From CAYPTJ01 sp964413845 (lineage in GTDB: Bacteria; Patescibacteriota; WWE3; 9FT-COMBO-53-11), in NCBI GenBank assembly GCA_964413845.1, contig CAYPTJ010000047.1, forward strand, positions 1-21,160: a DNA stretch of 21,160 nt. The letters are read 5' to 3'. How positions within the stretch are numbered: position 1 is the first letter of the stretch; each line of letters starts with the position of its first letter. Positions 1 to 6,190 of the stretch are shown piece after piece. The position numbers were made by a program, and so were the translations under genes. Under the pieces are notes generated by a model that saw only the letters and a program-made list of their open reading frames with translations, was not told the DNA's origin and did not search any database.

Positions 1-2531
1 TGATCACTCCAAGGATACTCCACCTCTCCAATCGCCATGGTCGTTTCGTGACCTTTTCCCAAGATAAGGAGATAGTCTCCTTCTCTTACCTGCCCAAGCG
101 CAAACCGGATCGCTTCCCTTCGATCAGGAATACGAACAAAATTTCTTCCTTCCACCGCTCCTTCTGCAAAGCAACCGGAGACGATTTCATCAATTATCGC
201 CTGCGGATCTTCACCTCGCGGATCCTCCGAGGTGATAATTACAAGATCAGCCGCCCGAACCGCAATTCTCCCCATCTCTGCTCTTTTCCTTCGATCCCTT
301 TCACCAGCGCAACCAAACACCACAAGCAACTGTACTCCTGTGGGTTTTATCCGCGCCGCATAGTTTAAAACCTTTGCCAAGGCGTTAGGGGTATGGGCAA
401 AGTCAATTACTACCCTAAAATCTGAGATCTCCTTTATCCCCTCAAACCGTCCCACAAGGGCAGAAGCGTTGAACCTCTCCAACCCCCGCTTTATCCCTGC
501 GAAATCAACTCCTAAGATATAGGCCGCTGCTGCCGCGGCAAGGGTGTTGTAAGCATTGTACTTCCCTCCAGGAAGGGGGAGATACAACTCTTCCTCCTCC
601 TTTCCTTTTAACAGCTTAAACCGGCAACCGTCCTCTCCTACCTTGATCTCAGAGGCCTGAAACTCCGCTTGCGGTGAAAATCCGTAACTCACCACCCTTC
701 CTCCTGCAATCTCTGCTATTTGTTTGTATGATTGATCATCACGATTGAGAACCGAAAAGTTTACACCCCGGAAAAGTCTTGCTTTGGTATCGCGATAGCG
801 CTTAAAAGTCTCATGGTAATCGAGATGCTCTGGAGTGATGTTGGTTAAAATTGCTCCCTCAAACTTCATTCCGGCAATTCTCTCCTGGGCAATCGCATGG
901 GAAGTAACCTCCAAAACCGCAACTTCTGTATCTTTCTCAACTTCCTTTGCAAGCCACTTTTGAAGAATTGGGGCTGGTGGAGTAGTGGTGTGAACCCCAG
1001 GAGCATTTAGGGTTGAAAGCACCGAAGCCTTCCGTCCCGCCGCTTTTAAAATCGCACCCAGAAGATGGGCAGTGGTTGTCTTCCCATCGGTCCCCGTTAC
1101 TCCCACTACCCTTAGTTTTTGAGAAGGGTGGCTGTACCATGCAGAAGAAATAACTCCCAAGGCGCGGCGCGAATTCCCAACCTTAATATAGTTAGGGGCT
1201 GGGTTTGGTTGTTCCCCGATGATAAAAGAAGTACCCTTTTTTACGGCCTCATCAATAAAATCATGGCCATCATACTTTGATCCTCTTACCGCAACAAAAA
1301 TCTCTCTTGGCTTCACTTTCCGTGAATCATCGCTTATCCCCGTAGATTTTTCCACCAGCTCTTCCCCCGTGGTTAACCCTAGTTCCTCACCAAGAAGATA
1401 GCGCTCCAACCGATCAAAGGCTTCATCGATCTCTCCCTCCTTGGCAGCGAAGGAAAATCGCACAAATCCTTTTCCTCCCTCCCCAAAGGTGGAACCAGGA
1501 ACTAAAGCGACACCCGCTTCATTAAGAATTCTCTCGCAGAAAGACCGATCATCCTCACCAGCCAGCAACCTTGCAAAGAAATAGTAAGCACCACTTGGTT
1601 TTTTGGAAGCAAAGATGGAGTTAAGTTTCTCTAACCTTTTTCCCATCCGTTCTCTTCGCTTCTTAAGAATTTCTGCAAACTCAAAAGGAAGGTTTGGAAA
1701 ATCAGAAAGGGCTGCCAGGGCGGCGTACTGTGCCGGAAGGGAAGCAGAGGCGGTAGTTGTCATTTCATGCGTTTTGAGAAGCTCACCGCTCACCCATTTA
1801 TCCGCCAGAAGATATCCGACCCTCCAACCAGAAAGAGCAAAAGCTTTAGAAAAACTCATCACACGGATGATCCGATTGCGGTATTGGCGAAACTTACCCA
1901 AGTTTGGGTAGGGAGTATCGTAAACGAAGTACCGGTAGACCTCATCAACAAAAACGAAAAGATCATGTTTTTCTGCGATTTTAAGAATTGCCTCCAACTC
2001 ATCACAAGAATAAACAGTCCCTGTTGGATTATTAGGATGGACAAGAAGGATGCCGACTGTTTTTGAGCTAACAGCTTTTTCCAAATCTGATATCCGCAGG
2101 CGCCAATCATCACCGACCAAAGGGACAAAAACTGGTTTAATTCCCAAAACTTTAGGAAGATTAATAAAAGGAAAATACGTAGGCGAAGGAATGATTAATT
2201 CATCTCCAGGTGAGAGAATGGTAAGCAAAGCAGTTGCCATACCTTGAAGCGCACCAGCGGAAACGATCACTTCAGTATCAGGATTGTAGAACATTCCTTC
2301 CTCCGCAAGATGTTGGGCAGCGATCTTTGCCCTCAGAAGCTTGATTCCCTGAGGAGGCCCGTAAAAATCTGCTTGGCCACGTTCGATCGCCACAACCGCA
2401 GCTTTCCGAATCCCCAAAGGAGGTAAAAACTTCGGTATTCCTTGCGCCAAAGAAACTGCCCCCACCCGCTCTGCCTCCGCCTGAAATCTTTTTATCGGTG
2501 AAAATTCAACGGTTTCAGTCTTGAAGCTCAT
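1..2531 (-). CDS. murE: Aminotransferase-MurE fusion protein (3' end beyond window)
   Basis: One open frame of 843 codons runs from ATG at 2531 to the window edge without a stop. Residues 1 to about 380 are a fold-type I PLP aminotransferase: NPTG at 168-171, a DEVYRYFVYD segment, and the PLP lysine K229 in SFSKAFALSGWRVGY. Residues from about 381 are MurE, which adds the third amino acid of the peptidoglycan stem peptide to UDP-MurNAc-L-Ala-D-Glu in the cytoplasm. Visible MurE motifs are GISDDSRKV, the ATP loop VTGTDGKTTT (K484), EVTSHAIAQERI, TNITPEHLDYH, the substrate-selecting motif SEDPR (768-772) in place of canonical DNPR, and GKGHE (825-829). About 15-20 C-terminal residues are missing. 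The linker is very short. I checked the frame codon by codon across the junction. The aminotransferase substrate cannot be read from sequence. An internal TTG at 1409 could in principle start a separate MurE. Confidence 0.9.
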   Translation of the reverse strand, partial: MSFKTETVEFSPIKRFQAEAERVGAVSLAQGIPKFLPPLGIRKAAVVAIERGQADFYGPPQGIKLLRAKIAAQHLAEEGMFYNPDTEVIVSAGALQGMATALLTILSPGDELIIPSPTYFPFINLPKVLGIKPVFVPLVGDDWRLRISDLEKAVSSKTVGILLVHPNNPTGTVYSCDELEAILKIAEKHDLFVFVDEVYRYFVYDTPYPNLGKFRQYRNRIIRVMSFSKAFALSGWRVGYLLADKWVSGELLKTHEMTTTASASLPAQYAALAALSDFPNLPFEFAEILKKRRERMGKRLEKLNSIFASKKPSGAYYFFARLLAGEDDRSFCERILNEAGVALVPGSTFGEGGKGFVRFSFAAKEGEIDEAFDRLERYLLGEELGLTTGEELVEKSTGISDDSRKVKPREIFVAVRGSKYDGHDFIDEAVKKGTSFIIGEQPNPAPNYIKVGNSRRALGVISSAWYSHPSQKLRVVGVTGTDGKTTTAHLLGAILKAAGRKASVLSTLNAPGVHTTTPPAPILQKWLAKEVEKDTEVAVLEVTSHAIAQERIAGMKFEGAILTNITPEHLDYHETFKRYRDTKARLFRGVNFSVLNRDDQSYKQIAEIAGGRVVSYGFSPQAEFQASEIKVGEDGCRFKLLKGKEEEELYLPLPGGKYNAYNTLAAAAAAYILGVDFAGIKRGLERFNASALVGRFEGIKEISDFRVVIDFAHTPNALAKVLNYAARIKPTGVQLLVVFGCAGERDRRKRAEMGRIAVRAADLVIITSEDPRGEDPQAIIDEIVSGCFAEGAVEGRNFVRIPDRREAIRFALGQVREGDYLLILGKGHETTMAIGEVEYPWSD

Positions 2532-2562
2532 CTTCACAAAGAAAAACGAGGGGGAACAAAAT

Positions 2563-2591
2563 TTGTCACAGAGGTTGGTTTACGATATCAT
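2563..2591 (+). promoter_or_regulatory. Sigma-70-type promoter of the MurF-like gene
   Basis: TTGTCA at 2563-2568, a 17-nt spacer, then TATCAT at 2586-2591. The GTG start lies only 8 nt further on, where transcription would be expected to begin, so the mRNA is probably leaderless. No Shine-Dalgarno sequence is present at a useful distance. Confidence 0.6.
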
Positions 2592-2599
2592 TCTTTTCA

Positions 2600-3448
2600 G
2601 TGGTAAACCCGAATTTCTTCAGACGGATTCTAAGAAGAGGATTAAGAAGAATTCTTGCTTTTCTCTCCCAGTGGGCATTAAAGAAACACAAGCCGCAGAT
2701 CGTTGCGGTTGTTGGTGAAGGAAAAACTGGGATTGCGCGAGAGGCGATCTACCGGGTTCTGAAAAGTAAATACCCAATAAGAAGAAATGTTGAGGCTCCT
2801 GACGCTGAGTTTGTCTTACCCCTTATCATTCTTGGCACCACTGAGTATCCCCGCTCATACTTTGGCTGGATAAAGATCCTCCTTAAAAGTTTTGGACAGC
2901 TCCTTCTTCGTCCCGCTCACAAACATCTTTTAGTTTTGGAGATTGGGTATTCGAATAAGGAGATTTTTGATTATTTCTGGGCACTAACTCACCCTTCGGT
3001 TCTGGTTATCTGTGGTGATGCTCCTTATCTTTCGCGTGATCAGACGGCAAAAAAGACTATCCGCATCAAGGAAACCGACAATCTCAAACCTTATTTTGAG
3101 GCGGCAACAAAGGTCGGTAAACTTTTCAAGATTGAAAAAAAGGAGGCAGAAAGGGCACTTGCCCATTTCACGCTCCCCCCAGCACGCATTCAAATTATCC
3201 CCGCGAAAGATGGAGGCCTTATCGTTGATGCCTCCTACCAATACTACCCTCCATCAGAGAGATCCTTAGACGAGATTCTGGAAGCCCTTCCTGGGAGAAA
3301 AATACTCTTCACCCCCGAAACCCTCCAACAAGAAGGCAAAGCTTATGGGGTCAAAGTAAGAAAAGGAGAGATAGGGGTAATCCTCGGACAGAAAAAGAAG
3401 ATGTGGAAGACCTTTTTGGAACTTGCCAAAACTCCATGGTTTGTTTGA
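2600..3448 (+). CDS. Shortened MurF-like Mur ligase family protein, probably not catalytic
   Basis: This 282-residue protein aligns by eye to the MurF central domain. It has a basic N-terminus, then IVAVVGEGKTGIAREAIYRVL where MurF has GSVGKTS, LVLEIGYSNKEIFDYF where MurF has LEMG..GEI, and LPPARIQIIPAKDGGLIVDASYQYYPPS, matching the GR...G..IIDD.YNANP junction. It lacks the N-terminal UDP-MurNAc-binding domain, the asparagine-rich N.NN.IG segment (APDAEFV here), the TNIG..H metal-site segment, and most of the C-terminal domain. MurF proteins are normally around 450 residues. The GTG start is set by the promoter 8 nt upstream. The gene diverges from the aminotransferase-murE gene and is followed 16 nt later by the sigma factor. 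Family membership is likely; ligase activity is doubtful. A scaffold or regulatory role is only a guess. Confidence 0.7.
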   Translation: MVNPNFFRRILRRGLRRILAFLSQWALKKHKPQIVAVVGEGKTGIAREAIYRVLKSKYPIRRNVEAPDAEFVLPLIILGTTEYPRSYFGWIKILLKSFGQLLLRPAHKHLLVLEIGYSNKEIFDYFWALTHPSVLVICGDAPYLSRDQTAKKTIRIKETDNLKPYFEAATKVGKLFKIEKKEAERALAHFTLPPARIQIIPAKDGGLIVDASYQYYPPSERSLDEILEALPGRKILFTPETLQQEGKAYGVKVRKGEIGVILGQKKKMWKTFLELAKTPWFV

Positions 3449-3464
3449 TTTATCCTCAATACCC

Positions 3465-4019
3465 ATGGACTTGAAAGAAGAGGAAAAACTGATCCGACAG
3501 GCAAAAGCAGTCAAAAGTGGGGAAAACAAACCTTTCGCAAAGCTCTATCAATTCTATTACCCCAAGGTCAAAAACTATTTTCTCAGCCGTACCGGAGATG
3601 AAACAAAAACCGAGGATCTTACCTCAAAAGTTTTTGAAAAAGCACTTGTTGGCCTTGACAGTTTTCAGTGGCAGGGTATCCCCTTTTCCGCTTGGCTCTT
3701 TCGGATCGCCCAAAATACTCTTTTTGATACCTTCCGATCTAGATACACAACCCAAAATATTGCACTTGACAAACTTCCCCCGATTAAAACTGAAGGAGCA
3801 GGCCCAGAGGAGGCAGCGATTCAAAACGAAAACCATGAAATCCTGGAACGGCTCCTCTTTAAGCTTCCACAGAGAGAAAGAGACATCATCTATATGAAGT
3901 TCTACGAGGGATACACCAACCGCGCGATCGCGACACACTTAGGTCTCTCCGAGACAAACGTCGGGACAATCCTCTACCGCACTCTCCGAAGGCTCCGCCA
4001 GGACTTGCAAAACCTATAG
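3465..4019 (+). CDS. ECF-type sigma-70 family RNA polymerase sigma factor
   Basis: From ATG at 3465 the protein has 184 residues. Region 2 is visible as FAKLYQFYYPKVKNYFLSRT...EDLTSKVFEKAL...FSAWLFRIAQNTLFDTFRSR. Region 4 is LPQRERDIIYMKFYEGYTNRAIATHLGLSETNVGTILYRTLRRLRQDL, with the helix-turn-helix near the C-terminus. Regions 1 and 3 are absent, as expected for the ECF group, which directs RNA polymerase to a limited promoter set. An upstream TTG at 3423 would add 14 residues and overlap the MurF-like gene by 26 nt; I prefer the ATG because the conserved region begins shortly after it. No anti-sigma factor with a membrane segment is adjacent. The next gene encodes a zinc-finger protein, a possible but unproven partner. 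Confidence 0.85.
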   Translation: MDLKEEEKLIRQAKAVKSGENKPFAKLYQFYYPKVKNYFLSRTGDETKTEDLTSKVFEKALVGLDSFQWQGIPFSAWLFRIAQNTLFDTFRSRYTTQNIALDKLPPIKTEGAGPEEAAIQNENHEILERLLFKLPQRERDIIYMKFYEGYTNRAIATHLGLSETNVGTILYRTLRRLRQDLQNL

Positions 4020-4034
4020 GGCAAGGTTTAAAAT
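4005..4034 (+). promoter_or_regulatory. Possible promoter of the zinc-finger gene
   Basis: TTGCAA at 4005-4010 and TAAAAT at 4029-4034, separated by 18 nt. The -35 box overlaps the end of the sigma-factor gene. The predicted leader is about 70 nt. Confidence 0.35.
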
Positions 4035-4090
4035 AAATTAATCCGTCTCGGGCGGAAGAGTGACACACTTAACAGCCAAAGCTTTTCCAG

Positions 4091-4100
4091 AAAGGAGGAG
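4091..4100 (+). promoter_or_regulatory. Strong Shine-Dalgarno site
   Basis: AAAGGAGGAG lies 9 nt before the ATG at 4110. It stands out because several other genes in the window have no usable Shine-Dalgarno sequence. Confidence 0.75.
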
Positions 4101-4109
4101 GCTGAATTA

Positions 4110-4418
4110 ATGGCAAAGATGAGGGTGGTGAGACTCCAAGAGCCTCGCTGCTGTTCTGCAGAAGAGTGTGGCGGATTAATCAAGGAAGGGAGCTGGGTCG
4201 TCCTCTACGGAAAAGACTGCTTCCACATTGAATGTTGGGAGATTAAAACTAGAGAGGAAGTTATCATCCCAACACACCAACTTTATCTTCTCGAAGAGGA
4301 GGAAGAAGCGCTAAAGACTCAAAAATGCTGGTGTTGTAAATGTGGAACAAGAAACCATCCTAAACAGCTTGTTTGTACCGGATGCGGCCAACCTCGCTTT
4401 AGAGGGAAATGCAGATAA
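4110..4418 (+). CDS. Small protein with a treble-clef-like and a RanBP2-type zinc finger
   Basis: The protein has 102 residues and I do not recognise a named family for the whole. The N-terminal half has cysteines and a histidine at C14/C15, C20, C37, H39 and C42, in a layout like PARP/LIM-type fingers (cysteine pair, then a hydrophobic stretch, then HxxC). The C-terminal half matches the RanBP2-type pattern exactly from C75: C-x2-C-x3-N-x6-C-x2-C (C75, C78, N82, C89, C92), with W74 just before it. Residues 61-67 are glutamate-rich. The start is fixed by a strong Shine-Dalgarno site. The gene follows the sigma factor and ends at a clear terminator. It could bind nucleic acid or a protein partner; function is unknown. 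Confidence 0.75.
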   Translation: MAKMRVVRLQEPRCCSAEECGGLIKEGSWVVLYGKDCFHIECWEIKTREEVIIPTHQLYLLEEEEEALKTQKCWCCKCGTRNHPKQLVCTGCGQPRFRGKCR

Positions 4419-4432
4419 CAAATAAAATACGT

Positions 4433-4467
4433 AAGGGTTAGGAAACTTTCCTAACCCTTCTTCTTTT
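4433..4467 (+). terminator. Rho-independent terminator after the zinc-finger gene
   Basis: A perfect 13-bp inverted repeat around one central base (AAGGGTTAGGAAA / TTTCCTAACCCTT, 4433-4459) is followed by CTTCTTTT. It begins 15 nt after the stop codon. The T-rich side favours the plus strand; on the minus strand the T-run is offset, so read-through transcripts from murA would be stopped less well. Confidence 0.85.
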
Positions 4468-4800
4468 CGATTAAAGCACCAAGTGAAGTACGATCCTCGC
4501 TTCGCTCGAATCCGTTTCGCTCTTCGAGCGAAATAAGCTTCTCCCCTCCAAACCTACCTGCCGGCAGGCAGGGGCGGGCAGACATCTCGCAAAATGATAG
4601 CGAGGGTTTCGAGAAATCGAGCTGCGCAGTGTTTGAGTCAACCCCGACGCCATGTCGGGGCGAAGGTACAGGAAGAAGCAGGGTAAGGAAACCCTTCACT
4701 CCTGTACCGTAGCCTAAAAGGTTGGCAAGTTTGCGAAGCGAGAGCTCGAAACCCAAGCGAATCTTTTCGAGAAAAGGATACCTAATAAGCAGCAGGAAAG
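4460..4800. repeat. Non-coding mosaic of inverted repeats between convergent genes
   Basis: No convincing gene is present. The stretch contains a perfect 10-bp inverted repeat TTCGCTCGAA (4501-4510 / 4523-4532), the palindrome CCTGCCGGCAGG (4557-4568), the hairpin CCCCGAC-gccat-GTCGGGG (4642-4660), and a nested hairpin with outer arms GGTACAGGA (4665-4673) / TCCTGTACC (4700-4708) and inner arms GGGT/ACCC. An AT-rich TTTTCGAGAAAAG hairpin follows further right. Open frames here translate mostly repeat sequence. Confidence 0.7.
4462..4550 (-). repeat. Diverged second copy of the murA 3' end
   Basis: Positions 4462-4490 match 4821-4849, inside murA, at 24 of 29 bases and would encode TSLGALI followed by EKKKG, compared with TSLGALIKK in MurA. 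After about 34 bp of unrelated, hairpin-bearing sequence, the match resumes at about 4525-4542 (GAGCGAAATAAGCTTCTCC against GAGCGAAGTAAGCTTCTCC at 4841-4858). The two halves overlap by about 10 bp, like a target-site duplication around a small insertion. Confidence 0.55.
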
Positions 4801-6153
4801 TTAGCGAACGGAGCGAGCACTCTTTTTGATCAAGGCACCGAGCGAAGTAAGCTTCTCCTCGAAACACTCATAACCCCTTTCGATGTGCTCAACACCACTG
4901 ACCTCACTTTTTCCTTCGGCCGCTAAAGCGGCCAAAACGAGAGTTGCTCCCGCTCTCAAATCTCCAACTTTCACCTTCGCTTCCGTGAGCAGTGTTGGAC
5001 CAAAAACTTTGGCATAAACCTCCGGTTCAACCTTCTTTCGCCAATCGAAGTTATACTCCTCTGGATCAAAGAGCTTTCCTACCTCAGAGGGGGTATAAAG
5101 CGTAACCCGCGCTCCAAATTTCCTAAGCTCTGAAAGGTATCCCCAGCGATCCTCATAAACCGTCTCGTGGACCAGCGATTCGCCTTGGGCTTGGGTTAAA
5201 AGGATGGTAAACGGTTGTTGCCAGTCAGTCATAAATCCGGGGTGGGGAGCAGTTGTAATATCCACTGGGAAAAATTTTGCCCCCTCCTCTGCCCCAACCC
5301 GTAACGTCTCTTGATTCTCAATCGCGTAGCGGACACCAACCTTCTCCAACTTTGCCAAAAAGGCTGTAAGATGGCTCACTTCTAAATTGGTAAGGGTAAC
5401 ATCACCTTTGGTTAAAGCTGCGGCAACGGCAAAGGTTACTGCTTCGATGCGATCAGGAAGAATCGTATGGCTTGCCCCAGATAAGTTCTGAACACCTTCT
5501 ATCCTTAAAATACTGGGGTTTGTTGGATCACGCCTGATCTGCGCCCCCATCTTGGTTAAAAGAAGAATAAGATCATCCACCTCCGGCTCCAATGCCGCTC
5601 CCACAATCTCTGTCTCCCCTTGAGCCAAAACCGCTGCCAAGATCGCGTTCTCCGTACCCATCACGGTGTTCTTTTTGAAAATGATCCTCCCCCCGACAAG
5701 CTTTGGTGCTTGCCCTTTAATTGTTCCCTCCCCAACTTCAAATCTTGCCCCCAAACTCTCAAGAGCGGAAAGATGACGATCTAAAGGACGCTCCCCAATT
5801 GGGCAACCGCCAGGAGTAGGAAGAACTACCTCCCCCTCCCTTGCCAAAAGAGGACCCATGGTAATAATCGCTGCCCGAGATTTTCCAGAAAGAGGGGCGG
5901 GGATTGTAGTCTGCAATTTTTGAGGGGGGTGAAGCACTAAAGTATTCGCCTGAGGTTTACTTACCGCGACACCCAACGCCTTGACAATTTCCAAGTCAAC
6001 AGCCACATCCGCAATCTCTGGAACATTGGTTAAGGTTATCGCTTCAGTTGTTAAAAGCGATGCGGCGATTTCCTTGATCGCCGCATTCTTTGCTCCTGAG
6101 ATGTGAACTTTCCCTTTTAGGGGGATACCACCCTCAATTAGGTATTTAGCCAT
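4801..6153 (-). CDS. murA: UDP-N-acetylglucosamine 1-carboxyvinyltransferase MurA
   Basis: MurA transfers enolpyruvate from PEP to UDP-GlcNAc, the first committed step of peptidoglycan synthesis, in the cytoplasm. The 450-residue length is slightly longer than usual. K22 in SGAKNAAIK, the catalytic C117 in TPGGCPIGERPLDRH (the fosfomycin target position), D310 in HPGFMTDWQQP, and DLRAGATLVLAALAAEG near the C-terminus are all visible. The last residues, SARSVR, and the TAA stop are encoded by a repeat-like stretch, and a second diverged copy of the 3' end lies about 360 bp downstream, so the native C-terminus may have been replaced. It is the last gene of the mraZ-rsmH-ftsL-ftsI-murA series and follows ftsI after 37 nt, with its own extended -10 element upstream. 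Confidence 0.96.
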   Translation of the reverse strand: MAKYLIEGGIPLKGKVHISGAKNAAIKEIAASLLTTEAITLTNVPEIADVAVDLEIVKALGVAVSKPQANTLVLHPPQKLQTTIPAPLSGKSRAAIITMGPLLAREGEVVLPTPGGCPIGERPLDRHLSALESLGARFEVGEGTIKGQAPKLVGGRIIFKKNTVMGTENAILAAVLAQGETEIVGAALEPEVDDLILLLTKMGAQIRRDPTNPSILRIEGVQNLSGASHTILPDRIEAVTFAVAAALTKGDVTLTNLEVSHLTAFLAKLEKVGVRYAIENQETLRVGAEEGAKFFPVDITTAPHPGFMTDWQQPFTILLTQAQGESLVHETVYEDRWGYLSELRKFGARVTLYTPSEVGKLFDPEEYNFDWRKKVEPEVYAKVFGPTLLTEAKVKVGDLRAGATLVLAALAAEGKSEVSGVEHIERGYECFEEKLTSLGALIKKSARSVR

Positions 6154-6162
6154 CGATCCACC

Positions 6163-6171
6163 ATTTTAACA
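6163..6171 (-). promoter_or_regulatory. Extended -10 element upstream of murA
   Basis: On the minus strand TGTTAAAAT (TGn plus TAAAAT) ends 9 nt before the murA ATG. No -35 box is evident. The position would give a leaderless or nearly leaderless murA mRNA in addition to operon transcription. Confidence 0.45.
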
Positions 6172-6190
6172 TCACTACCCAAGCCCCTAC

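Noticed and set aside
1360..1430. Two overlapping separate genes (aminotransferase and murE) instead of a fusion
   Set aside because: Both domains are in the same frame with no stop between them. Internal initiation at TTG 1409 stays possible, but the long product is what the sequence encodes.
3423..3464. TTG start for the sigma factor, 14 residues upstream
   Set aside because: It would overlap the previous gene by 26 nt and adds residues outside conserved region 2; ATG 3465 is simpler, although neither start has a Shine-Dalgarno sequence.
4451..4867. 138-residue minus-strand open frame downstream of and overlapping murA
   Set aside because: Its translation is mainly repeat and palindrome sequence (CLPAGR and similar) plus a decayed murA tail; it overlaps murA in another frame and shows no domain.
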